From the NCBI GenBank assembly GCA_944321155.1, contig CALUKG010000013.1, positions 1 through 32,859 of the forward strand: 32,859 nt of DNA. Direction: 5' to 3'. The position numbers were made by a program, and so were the translations under genes. Positions within the stretch are counted from its first letter, which is position 1. Every line of letters starts with the position of its first letter. Positions 26,400 through 32,826 of this stretch are shown one piece after another. The stretch comes from an uncultured Bacteroidales bacterium (GTDB taxonomy: Bacteria > Bacteroidota > Bacteroidia > Bacteroidales > Paludibacteraceae). The notes under the pieces were generated by a model. It did not search any database, was not told where the DNA came from, and was given only the letters and a program-made list of their open reading frames with translations.

Positions 26400-26987
26400 A
26401 TGGAAAAAATAAGTTATGCATTAGGCCTCAGTTTAGGCCATAGCCTGCTGAACAGCGGCATCAATAAAATGGATTACAATCAGTTGATGAACGGTATCAA
26501 GGATGTTTTGGAAGGAAATAAGCCTGCCATGAGCACCCAAGAAGCCCAACAAGTGATAAGCAACTTCTTTGAAGAACAACAAGCCAAAGCAGCAGAAAAA
26601 AATATCAGCGAAGGAAAAGCATTCTTGGAAGCCAATGGCAAACGTGCAGAAGTTACCACTACTGCCAGCGGTCTTCAATATGAAGTTTTACAGGAAGGAA
26701 ACGGCGAAAAACCAAAAGCAACTGACAGAGTGAAAGTACACTATCATGGTACTTTGCTTGACGGCACAGTTTTTGACAGCTCTGTAAACCGTGGAGAACC
26801 TGCTACTTTTGGTGTAAACCAAGTGATTGCAGGATGGGTAGAAGCATTGCAACTGATGCCTGTAGGTTCGAAATGGAAACTTTATATTCCAAGCGAATTG
26901 GCTTACGGAGCACATGGTGCCGGTCAAAGTATTGCTCCCCACTCTACCTTAATATTTGAAGTTGAACTGTTAGACATAGAAAAATAA
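26400..26987 (+). CDS. FKBP-type peptidyl-prolyl isomerase, cytoplasmic (Mip/FklB-like)
   Basis: The 195-aa protein has an N-terminal helical dimerisation region (MEKISYALGLSLGHSLLNSG, residues 1 to about 75) of the Mip/FkpA type. A complete FKBP domain follows (about 100-195: VKVHYHGTLLDGTVFDSS, GWVEALQLMPVGSKWKLYIPSELAYG, STLIFEVELLDI). These proteins isomerise Xaa-Pro bonds and act as folding helpers. There is no signal peptide from the chosen start, so it is predicted to be cytoplasmic. An in-frame upstream ATG at 26268 would add 44 hydrophobic and basic residues that are unlike the family and would precede the -7 element, so I reject it. Its stop codon overlaps the next start (TAATG), which indicates translational coupling. 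Confidence 0.9.
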   Translation: MEKISYALGLSLGHSLLNSGINKMDYNQLMNGIKDVLEGNKPAMSTQEAQQVISNFFEEQQAKAAEKNISEGKAFLEANGKRAEVTTTASGLQYEVLQEGNGEKPKATDRVKVHYHGTLLDGTVFDSSVNRGEPATFGVNQVIAGWVEALQLMPVGSKWKLYIPSELAYGAHGAGQSIAPHSTLIFEVELLDIEK

Positions 26988-27709
26988 TGAGAAAACTCAT
27001 TACCTTGAGCCTTTGTTTAGCATTGGCGGGTGTAATTACCACTGATGCCAAACCACGCAAGCACAACAAAAAAAAGGCAAAAATTGAACAAAGTGCAATA
27101 TTGGCCAATTCTACCGACTCAGCAGCGTATTGTTTGGGTGTAGTATTAGGTGCCGACTTGCAAAACATGGTGAATAATTTTCCTGGTGACAGTATCAACC
27201 CTCACCTGCTTATGCAAGCCATGCAAAAAGCATTTTTAGGCGATTCCACTGCTATCAGTCTGACTGACGGCCAGAATTATTTGCGCACCTACACTCAAGC
27301 TGTACAAGAGGCAGAGGCAGCCAAACGCAAACAAGAGCAAACCACCTTCCTCACTGAAAATGCCAAACGTCCGGAAGTGGTAAGCTTGCCCAGCGGTTTG
27401 CAATACGAAGTAATTATACCAGCTGACGGTCCCAAACCGACAGAAAACTCCACTGTAACGGTACATTACGAAGGCCGTCTGACCGACGGCACCAAATTTG
27501 ACAGTTCCTATGACCGTAAAGAACCCGCCACTTTCCAACTGACCCGCGTCATCAAAGGTTGGACAGAAGGCGTTCAACTCATGTCGGCTGGAGCCAAATA
27601 CAAATTTTATGTGCCTTACACGCTTGGTTATGGTGAAAGAGGAGCTGGCGGAAAAATTCCTCCCTATTCTACTCTTATCTTTACAATCGAATTAATTGAA
27701 TTCAAATAA
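26987..27709 (+). CDS. FKBP-type peptidyl-prolyl isomerase, periplasmic
   Basis: The 240-aa protein has a signal peptide (MRKLITLSLCLALAGVITTDA) followed by a basic stretch (KPRKHNKKKAK). Then comes a Mip-like helical region (DSAAYCLGVVLGADLQNMV) and an FKBP domain near the C-terminus (VTVHYEGRLTDGTKFDSSYDRKEPATF, GWTEGVQLMSAGAKYKFYVP, STLIFTIELIEF). There is no cysteine at the cleavage site, so it is probably soluble in the periplasm. It overlaps the preceding gene by one base. Its FKBP domain is the most divergent of the three in this run. Confidence 0.88.
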   Translation: MRKLITLSLCLALAGVITTDAKPRKHNKKKAKIEQSAILANSTDSAAYCLGVVLGADLQNMVNNFPGDSINPHLLMQAMQKAFLGDSTAISLTDGQNYLRTYTQAVQEAEAAKRKQEQTTFLTENAKRPEVVSLPSGLQYEVIIPADGPKPTENSTVTVHYEGRLTDGTKFDSSYDRKEPATFQLTRVIKGWTEGVQLMSAGAKYKFYVPYTLGYGERGAGGKIPPYSTLIFTIELIEFK

Positions 27710-27728
27710 ATTACCAAAAACAAAGACA

Positions 27729-29018
27729 ATGAAAAAGAGTTTGATTTTATGTGCAGGTGCAGCATTGATGTTGGCATCATGCGGAAATTCCTACACTGCC
27801 AAAGAAGTAAAACTGGCTAATGAAACAGACAGTTTGAACTATGCTTTAGGTGTAGCAAATGGTAGCGGCATCAAGCAATATTACATGGCCAACGATTCAT
27901 TAGGAAAGAACGTAAAAGAATTCGTTCAATTCGTTGAACAGGCCTATAAAGCTGTGCCATCAGAAGAAAAAGAGATGTATGAATTGGGCGAAAGTATTGG
28001 TATGTCGCTCAAACGTATGGAAGAAAGCGGTTTGGCTGGAATTATTTCTGTACCTTACAACAACCAATTGGTATTGCAAGGCTTGGTAAATGGTCTCAAC
28101 CAATATAAAGAAGGTATCAGCGAGGAAGAAGCACGCACTTACCTGCAAGAAGGAATGATGAGTGCGCGTGGCGAAATGCCAGATTCACTCACTATGGGTA
28201 ATGCCAATGCCAAAGTGAAACTTCCAAAAGAAGTGGCTGCTGTAACACTAACCAACAAATACGACAGCTTGAACTACACCTTCGGTTTAGTAAACGGTTA
28301 TGGCATTTACCAATACTATCTCGCCAGCGATTCCACCCAAGCCAAATACAAAACTTTGATGAAAGGTTTGGAAGCTGGTTGCAAATTGCAAAGCAAACTT
28401 GATCCTCAAGTAATCGGCATTGCTAAAAACATTGGTGCTTCATTGCAGGAGCAAGACAAGAAAGGTTTGATGGGCGACAGCACTCTGACCTCTAACTTCG
28501 AACTGATTCGTCAAGGTTTAATCAACGGTATGTTGGAAGCCGATATCCAAATGACTGCTGACGAAGCACAAGCATATTTGAATCAAGTAATGCAAGCTCG
28601 TCAAGCAAGAGCTATTGAAGAGCAATATGGTGCTAACCGTGAAGCTGGCGAAAAATTCTTAGCTGAAAATGCGGCCAAAGAAGGCATCCAAATCACCGAA
28701 AGCAGATTGCAATATGAAATATTGAAAGAAGGAAAAGGTCCGAAACCAACAGCCGAAGACCGTGTAAAAGTACACTATCATGGTACTTTGATTGATGGTA
28801 CAGTATTCGACAGCTCCGTACAACGTGGTGAACCGGCAACCTTTGGCGTGCAACAAGTTATCCCAGGATGGACAGAAGCATTGCAATTGATGCCTGTAGG
28901 CTCAAAATGGAAACTCTACATTCCACAAAACCTTGCCTATGGCGACCGTGAAACCGGTTCAATTCCTCCATTCTCAACACTTATCTTTGAAGTGGAATTG
29001 CTCGAAATCGTAAAATAA
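27729..29018 (+). CDS. FKBP-type peptidyl-prolyl isomerase lipoprotein with duplicated N-terminal domain
   Basis: The 429-aa protein starts MKKSLILCAGAALMLASCGNS, a lipoprotein signal peptide with the lipobox LASC, so it is predicted to be anchored in a membrane. I chose this ATG because an upstream in-frame start at 27696 would lie inside the previous gene and spoil the signal peptide. Two related helical segments follow (about residues 24-150 and 173-295), both with DSLNY(A/T)xGxxNGxGIxQYY at the start and (L/I)xxGL(V/I)NGxxx at the end. The C-terminal FKBP domain (about 340-429: VKVHYHGTLIDGTVFDSS, GWTEALQLMPVGSKWKLYIPQNLAYG) is nearly identical to that of the first, cytoplasmic gene. It is the last gene of the run and precedes a bidirectional terminator. 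Confidence 0.9.
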   Translation: MKKSLILCAGAALMLASCGNSYTAKEVKLANETDSLNYALGVANGSGIKQYYMANDSLGKNVKEFVQFVEQAYKAVPSEEKEMYELGESIGMSLKRMEESGLAGIISVPYNNQLVLQGLVNGLNQYKEGISEEEARTYLQEGMMSARGEMPDSLTMGNANAKVKLPKEVAAVTLTNKYDSLNYTFGLVNGYGIYQYYLASDSTQAKYKTLMKGLEAGCKLQSKLDPQVIGIAKNIGASLQEQDKKGLMGDSTLTSNFELIRQGLINGMLEADIQMTADEAQAYLNQVMQARQARAIEEQYGANREAGEKFLAENAAKEGIQITESRLQYEILKEGKGPKPTAEDRVKVHYHGTLIDGTVFDSSVQRGEPATFGVQQVIPGWTEALQLMPVGSKWKLYIPQNLAYGDRETGSIPPFSTLIFEVELLEIVK

Positions 29019-29028
29019 GAAACACTTT

Positions 29029-29075
29029 ATACAAACAAAAACAGCCGTGCATTGCGCGGCTGTTTTTGTTTGTAT
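29029..29075. terminator. Bidirectional terminator between the FKBP run and fmt
   Basis: ATACAAACAAAAACAGCCG (29029-29047) pairs perfectly with 29057-29075 (CGGCTG then a T-rich arm), a 19 bp stem. A T-tract follows the GC core on both strands, so it can end the rightward FKBP transcript and the leftward fmt transcript. Confidence 0.93.
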
Positions 29076-29086
29076 ATGCAATATCA

Positions 29087-30031
29087 CTATCTCAGTCCAT
29101 TCAGCAAATCTGCCACTTTCATTCGTTTCTTACCCGGCAACTGCAATTCCTGCAAATAGAGATAACCATCGGAAGCGGCAACACGCAAGAAAGTCTTTTT
29201 ATCCGTTTCCAACATACCAACAGGTAAATTATGAGATGATGGCTCTGGACGTACTTCATATACCTTCACCATTGAGGGTTCTGACTGGCCCGGTAAAACC
29301 AATTCCGTCCATGCAGCAGGATAAGGAGAAAGACCACGCACAAAATTATGCAGGTCATGTACCGTTTTGCTGAAATCCATACGACATGTATCCTTGAAAA
29401 TCTTTGGTGCAGGCTTGAGGTCATCAACCGCCAGTTCGTCTTGTGGTGTCTGAGGCACGTTCCCTTCCAAGATGGCATCAACAGTACGCACTACCAGCTT
29501 GGCCCCCATCATCATTAAGCGGTCATGTACTTCCCCCACATTTTCATTCGGGGCAATCGGAGTCTTCTCTTGAAAAATAACATGACCCGTATCAATTTCA
29601 TGTTGCAAAAAGAACGTAGTTATACCCGTCTCTGTTTCCCCATTGATTACCGCCCAATTGATAGGCGCAGCCCCTCTATATTGAGGAAGCAGCGAAGCAT
29701 GCAGGTTAAACGTTCCCATGGGAGGCATATTCCATACTACCTGAGGCAACATGCGGAATGCCACCACAATCTGCAAATGGGCATTATATGAGCGCAGTTC
29801 CGTAAGAAACTGTTCATCCTTGAGCTTTTCCGGTTGCAACAAAGGTAGGTTGTGTTGCAAAGCATATTGCTTGACAGGCGAATATTGCAACTTATGTCCA
29901 CGTCCTGCCGGTTTGTCTGGCATAGTGACCACCGCCACCACATTATAGCCGTTTTCCACCAAAGCACGAAGGGATTCCACCGCAAAATCGGGTGTACCCA
30001 TATAAATGATACGCAAATCTTTCTTTTCCAT
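29087..30031 (-). CDS. fmt: Methionyl-tRNA formyltransferase
   Basis: The protein (314 aa from this start) formylates initiator Met-tRNA using 10-formyltetrahydrofolate in the cytoplasm. The N-terminal catalytic domain opens LRIIYMGTPDFAVESLRALV. It carries FNLHASLLPQYRGAAPINW, with N109 and H111, and D147 in HEIDTGHVIF; each lies three residues later than the Escherichia coli catalytic N106, H108 and D144. SLLP is the folate-binding motif. The C-terminal domain begins near residue 205 and length is normal. An in-frame ATG four codons upstream (30043) would give MDRRMEKKD; I prefer the ATG at 30031 because close relatives start with a short MKKxDLRI-like sequence and the predicted promoter then leaves a reasonable leader. 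It diverges from the HU/SPOR gene. Confidence 0.95.
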   Translation of the reverse strand: MEKKDLRIIYMGTPDFAVESLRALVENGYNVVAVVTMPDKPAGRGHKLQYSPVKQYALQHNLPLLQPEKLKDEQFLTELRSYNAHLQIVVAFRMLPQVVWNMPPMGTFNLHASLLPQYRGAAPINWAVINGETETGITTFFLQHEIDTGHVIFQEKTPIAPNENVGEVHDRLMMMGAKLVVRTVDAILEGNVPQTPQDELAVDDLKPAPKIFKDTCRMDFSKTVHDLHNFVRGLSPYPAAWTELVLPGQSEPSMVKVYEVRPEPSSHNLPVGMLETDKKTFLRVAASDGYLYLQELQLPGKKRMKVADLLNGLR

Positions 30032-30063
30032 TCTTCTATCCACTTTATACCAAAATTGAGGTA

Positions 30064-30071
30064 CAAAGGTA
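30064..30071 (-). promoter_or_regulatory. Possible -7 element for fmt
   Basis: On the minus strand 30071-30064 reads TACCTTTG, a full -7 match. No TTG at 19-21 nt upstream was seen, so the -33 part is weak. The start would be near 30057, some 25 nt before the chosen fmt start codon. Confidence 0.5.
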
Positions 30072-30116
30072 GAGATAAATTTTCAGATTAGCTGGAAGAG
30101 TAATTGTTTCATAACT

Positions 30117-30135
30117 TGTTGAAAACTTTTCAACA
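30117..30135. promoter_or_regulatory. 19 bp palindrome in the fmt-HU/SPOR divergent region
   Basis: TGTTGAAAA, a central C and TTTTCAACA form a perfect inverted repeat with 9 bp arms. It lies 29 bp upstream of the -7 element of the rightward gene and 45 bp upstream of that of fmt, where an operator could act on either. Each arm differs at two positions from the DnaA box TTATCCACA, so a DnaA-type site is an alternative reading. Confidence 0.5.
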
Positions 30136-30164
30136 GACAAGTCAGCAAATTTCCACCAAAACCT

Positions 30165-30172
30165 TACCTTTG
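30165..30172 (+). promoter_or_regulatory. -7 element of the HU/SPOR gene, very close to the start codon
   Basis: TACCTTTG matches the -7 consensus and ends only 5 nt before the ATG at 30178. Transcription would begin almost at the start codon, giving a leaderless or nearly leaderless message. No TTG lies at the expected -33 distance. Confidence 0.5.
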
Positions 30173-30177
30173 CAGAA

Positions 30178-31113
30178 ATGAATATGTTACTATCAGACTA
30201 TATTGAACAGGCATTGGTAAAGCATGATTGCGCCATTGTACCGGGTTTGGGCGGTTTTGTCGTCCAACGTGAGAGTGCACGTATTCTGGAAGACAAGGTA
30301 TTGCCTCCACACTCCACGGTGGGTTTTAACCCTCTCCTCACCCATACAGATGGACAGCTGGCTGCTGACATTATGCGAAACAAGGAAATCAGCTATAAAG
30401 AAGCTGACACCTTGCTGTGCGAATGGATTAACGAGTGGCAGAGAGCCTTGGAGGCAGGCAATGCTGTTGATATGGGAAAGATAGGAACACTCCAACGTCA
30501 GCCTGACGGTCACATTGAATTTTTACCGAAAGACATGTATTTTCTGCCTGACAATTTAGGTCTTTCCCCTATTTTCAGGCATAGAAAAGAACTGACAAAA
30601 CCCCGCAAACAACCCATACTGCTTACATACAGCCGCTATGTGGCTGCTTGCGCAGCTTTTGCTTTGCTACTTTTTGCCCCTGGCAACACCCCTACATCCA
30701 ATTATGTGGATTATGCAACGCTCGACCCAACCATTTGGACCAGACAAATGTTAGCAACTCCTGTTGCGCCTGCTGACACTTGTTCTTTAGAGGACCTGCA
30801 AAGTACAAAGGTGGCGGCAACAGACAGCGTTATAGTCAATGAGGCGCCAACCGAAGTGACATCCACCGAGGAAGAGCCTGAAGTTTACAAATTTCATCTT
30901 ATCGTAGCCGCATTAGACGAAATATCAGCAGAAAAATATTGCGCCAACCTCAAAGAAAAGGGACACGACAAAGCACATGTGATACCCTACAAAAAAGGAT
31001 TGTATCGCATAGCCATAGCTTCTTATGCCCAACGCCAGCAAGCTCTTGACGCTATGGAAACCCTGCGCAAGGCGGGCAGCAGTTACGCCAAAGCATGGGT
31101 TTACTGTGAGTAA
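30178..31113 (+). CDS. HU-CCDC81-like and SPOR domain membrane protein
   Basis: The 311-aa protein has three parts. Residues 1 to about 125 resemble the bacterial HU-CCDC81 domain (LLSDYIEQALVKHDCAIVPGLGGFVVQ, then VGFNPLLTHTDGQLAADIM and GNAVDMGKIGTLQ), a relative of the HU DNA-binding fold. One transmembrane helix follows at about 152-168 (SRYVAACAAFALLLFAPG). Residues 236-311 form a SPOR domain (YKFHLIVAALDEISAEKYCANLKEKG, IPYKKGLYRIAIASYAQRQQALDAME), which in other proteins binds denuded peptidoglycan at the division site. The topology therefore puts the HU-like part in the cytoplasm and SPOR in the periplasm. A link between chromosome or septum and cell wall is possible but unproven. A second ATG two codons downstream (30184) is an equally possible start. 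Confidence 0.88.
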   Translation: MNMLLSDYIEQALVKHDCAIVPGLGGFVVQRESARILEDKVLPPHSTVGFNPLLTHTDGQLAADIMRNKEISYKEADTLLCEWINEWQRALEAGNAVDMGKIGTLQRQPDGHIEFLPKDMYFLPDNLGLSPIFRHRKELTKPRKQPILLTYSRYVAACAAFALLLFAPGNTPTSNYVDYATLDPTIWTRQMLATPVAPADTCSLEDLQSTKVAATDSVIVNEAPTEVTSTEEEPEVYKFHLIVAALDEISAEKYCANLKEKGHDKAHVIPYKKGLYRIAIASYAQRQQALDAMETLRKAGSSYAKAWVYCE

Positions 31114-31159
31114 GCCTTTCTACAACTAGACACACCCAAATAAAAAATCCCTCCCTTTT

Positions 31160-31185
31160 AAACCTTTCGCCTTTATTCCCGTCTA
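31160..31185 (+). promoter_or_regulatory. Possible ECF-type promoter ahead of the sigma gene
   Basis: AAAC (31160-31163) lies 16 nt upstream of CGTCTA (31180-31185). This resembles the AAC/CGTC elements used by ECF sigma factors and could give self-regulation. No TAnnTTTG vegetative element was found in the 106 bp gap. The match is short and could be chance. Confidence 0.3.
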
Positions 31186-31219
31186 TAAAGACAGAATACA
31201 CATTTATGCACCTTGCATT

Positions 31220-31768
31220 ATGGAATTGGAAGAAAAAGCATTGATACGTTCCCTGCAAAAAAGCAGTACCCGCGAATTTGCCTTTACACAATTGGTCAGA
31301 AAATACCAGGAAGCGTTGTATTGGCATATCCGAAAAATGGTAGTGGTGCATGAAGATGCCGATGACGTGTTGCAAAACACCTTGATAAAGGCATGGAACG
31401 GCCTGGATAATTTCAGAGGCGATTCAAAAGTAAGCACATGGCTATTCAAGATAGCCACCAATGAGACCCTCAGTTTTCTGGCGCAAAAGAAAATGAAAGC
31501 CGCCATCAACGGAGAAGAATACGAGACTGAGTTGATTGCACAATTAAAGGCCGACAGTTATTTTGACGGAAACGAAGCAGAAAAGAAATTGCAGGAAGCC
31601 ATTTTGCGACTACCCGAAAAACAACGCTTGGTGTTTAACATGAAATATTTCGACGAAATGAAATATGAAGAGATGGAAGAAATCTTAGGCACCAGCACAG
31701 GAGCATTGAAAGCCTCTTACCATCATGCTACAAAAAAAATCGCTGCATATTTAACAGAAAGCGTTTAA
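31220..31768 (+). CDS. ECF-type RNA polymerase sigma-70 family factor
   Basis: The 182-aa protein has only sigma regions 2 and 4, as ECF factors do. Region 2 is at about 15-80 (FTQLVRKYQEALYWHIRKMV, EDADDVLQNTLIKAWNGLDNFRGDSKVSTWLFKIATNETLSFL), with the DAxDVxQ signature that contacts core polymerase. Region 4 is at about 125-178 (LPEKQRLVFNMKYFDEMKYEEMEEILGTSTGALKASYHHATKKI), a helix-turn-helix for the -35 element. It leads a three-gene set with a small membrane protein 49 bp downstream and a secreted helical protein after that. Its targets are unknown; the arrangement suggests control by the two downstream products. Confidence 0.93.
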   Translation: MELEEKALIRSLQKSSTREFAFTQLVRKYQEALYWHIRKMVVVHEDADDVLQNTLIKAWNGLDNFRGDSKVSTWLFKIATNETLSFLAQKKMKAAINGEEYETELIAQLKADSYFDGNEAEKKLQEAILRLPEKQRLVFNMKYFDEMKYEEMEEILGTSTGALKASYHHATKKIAAYLTESV

Positions 31769-31817
31769 ACCTTTTGGCCAAAAACATATCTAACAGAATA
31801 GAAAGGAGCAAGAAACT

Positions 31818-32126
31818 ATGACCCAGGAAGAAAACCAAATTAAAGCAATTGCCGGCAAACGGAATCCTTACAAAGTGCCAGAAGGGTATTTTGAGCACCC
31901 AACTTTCCGAATACCGTCTCCGGCAGAATCCGGTTCACGCAAGAAAGGTCGCTTCCATAGCTATCTGATTGGAGCAGCCGCAGCCGCCCTTATCCTACTG
32001 GTGAGTCTGCCGATGATATGGTGGAACCATGAGCAAGAATTGAAAGCCCAGGAAGAGTATGAATTATATCTCTATTCGCAGATGGACGAAAGCACATTTT
32101 ATGATTTATATTTTACTAATTACTAA
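31818..32126 (+). CDS. Small single-pass membrane protein, candidate anti-sigma factor
   Basis: The 102-aa protein has an N-terminal hydrophilic part (1-48) containing NPYKVPEGYFE. From memory this motif recurs at the start of short membrane proteins encoded after ECF sigma genes in Bacteroidetes. A basic stretch (RKKGR, residues 41-45) precedes one hydrophobic helix (49-69, SYLIGAAAAALILLVSLPMIWW), so the N-terminus should face the cytoplasm. The last 33 residues are acidic and aromatic (YELYLYSQMDESTFYDLYF) and would lie in the periplasm. A Shine-Dalgarno site (AAGGAG, 31803-31808) precedes the start. By position and topology it could restrain the sigma factor, much as CnrY does with CnrH. 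There is no zinc-binding anti-sigma motif, and the function is inferred. Confidence 0.75.
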   Translation: MTQEENQIKAIAGKRNPYKVPEGYFEHPTFRIPSPAESGSRKKGRFHSYLIGAAAAALILLVSLPMIWWNHEQELKAQEEYELYLYSQMDESTFYDLYFTNY

Positions 32127-32138
32127 ACACAAAGTAGT

Positions 32139-32645
32139 ATGAAAAAAACATTTTTGTTGATTGCCGCACTGATGCTGTGCAGCATTGCTGGTTACTCTCA
32201 GCAAGAAAAATCATTCCGTTCAAAAAGAACTCCCAAAGCGTCAGCTGAAGAACTGATGAAAGAAAAATGGAACTTCATCGTAGGTCAAACTAGTATGAAA
32301 GAAGAGGTTGCCAATAAGATTTTTCCTCTTTTTGAAAGCTACGAGAAGCAACTTCTAGAGTCACAAAAGCGCAAGCAGGACCTACACAGAGAGTTGCGAT
32401 CAAAAAGTACCATTGAAGAAAAAGACTACAAGACTGCAAACGACCTGACCCTGAAATTTGAAACGGAAAAAGCCGATGCCTTCAGCAAATATTACAAGGA
32501 GCTGGACAAATTATTAACAGACAAAGAATTGTATAATTACCTCCGTGCCGAAAGAAGTTTCAAACGTGAATTGTTCGGACCGCGCCAAGGTTGGAAAGGT
32601 CCTCAACCACCAACAGGCAAACCTGAAATGTGTCCTCGCAACTAA
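32139..32645 (+). CDS. Secreted helical protein, Spy/CnrX-like
   Basis: The 168-aa protein has a signal peptide (MKKTFLLIAALMLCSIAGYS, then QQEK). It is followed by a mainly helical, highly charged body (residues 35-145: SAEELMKEKWNFIVGQTSMKEE, FPLFESYEKQLLESQKRKQDLHREL, ADAFSKYYKELDKLLTDKELYNYLRAE). Size, export and helix-hairpin look recall periplasmic chaperone-like Spy/CpxP proteins and the metal sensor CnrX. The LTDKELYNYL segment resembles the LTxxQ-type motif of that group, but the classic LTxxQ is not exact. The C-terminus is proline- and glycine-rich and ends KPEMCPRN. It starts 12 bp after the small membrane protein, so it is almost certainly co-transcribed and may sense envelope stress for the sigma factor. 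Confidence 0.72.
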   Translation: MKKTFLLIAALMLCSIAGYSQQEKSFRSKRTPKASAEELMKEKWNFIVGQTSMKEEVANKIFPLFESYEKQLLESQKRKQDLHRELRSKSTIEEKDYKTANDLTLKFETEKADAFSKYYKELDKLLTDKELYNYLRAERSFKRELFGPRQGWKGPQPPTGKPEMCPRN

Positions 32646-32663
32646 GATTTTTTCAAATAAATT

Positions 32664-32693
32664 TTGCTGTTTCGGAGAAAAGTTCTATCTTTG
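32664..32693 (+). promoter_or_regulatory. Promoter of tRNA-Cys
   Basis: TTG (32664-32666) is followed after 19 nt by TATCTTTG (32686-32693), a full Bacteroidota consensus. Transcription would start near 32700, about 9 nt before the mature tRNA. Confidence 0.8.
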
Positions 32694-32708
32694 CGCTCCG
32701 AAACGCAT

Positions 32709-32779
32709 GGTACCTTGACCGAGTGGTTAGGTAGCGGTCTGCAAAACCGTGTACAGCAGTTCGAATCTGCTAGGTACCT
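32709..32779 (+). tRNA. tRNA-Cys (anticodon GCA)
   Basis: The full cloverleaf is visible. The acceptor arms GGTACCT (32709-32715) and AGGTACC (32772-32778) are perfectly paired. The D-arm is ACC/GGT. The anticodon arm has loop CTGCAAA with anticodon GCA. The T-arm is AGCAG/CTGCT around TTCGAAT. The discriminator base is T, as expected for cysteine identity. CCA is not encoded, so it must be added after transcription. Confidence 0.96.
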
Positions 32780-32786
32780 CACAAGA

Positions 32787-32826
32787 GGGTGACCCAAAAG
32801 TCAACATGATAGCCTTGAGGTCACCC
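32787..32826 (+). terminator. Hairpin downstream of tRNA-Cys
   Basis: GGGTGACC (32787-32794) pairs with GGTCACCC (32819-32826), and TCAA (32801-32804) with TTGA (32815-32818) adds an inner stem across an internal loop. It is followed by ATTTCTTATTCTTT, which is T-rich but interrupted. It probably ends or protects the tRNA transcript. Confidence 0.6.

Noticed and set aside
27696..27728. Upstream in-frame start for the FKBP lipoprotein
   Set aside because: It lies within the end of the preceding gene and would disrupt an otherwise textbook lipoprotein signal peptide.
30117..30135. Chromosomal replication origin
   Set aside because: Only one degenerate inverted pair resembles DnaA boxes; there is no box cluster, no AT-rich unwinding region next to it and no dnaA or dnaN nearby.
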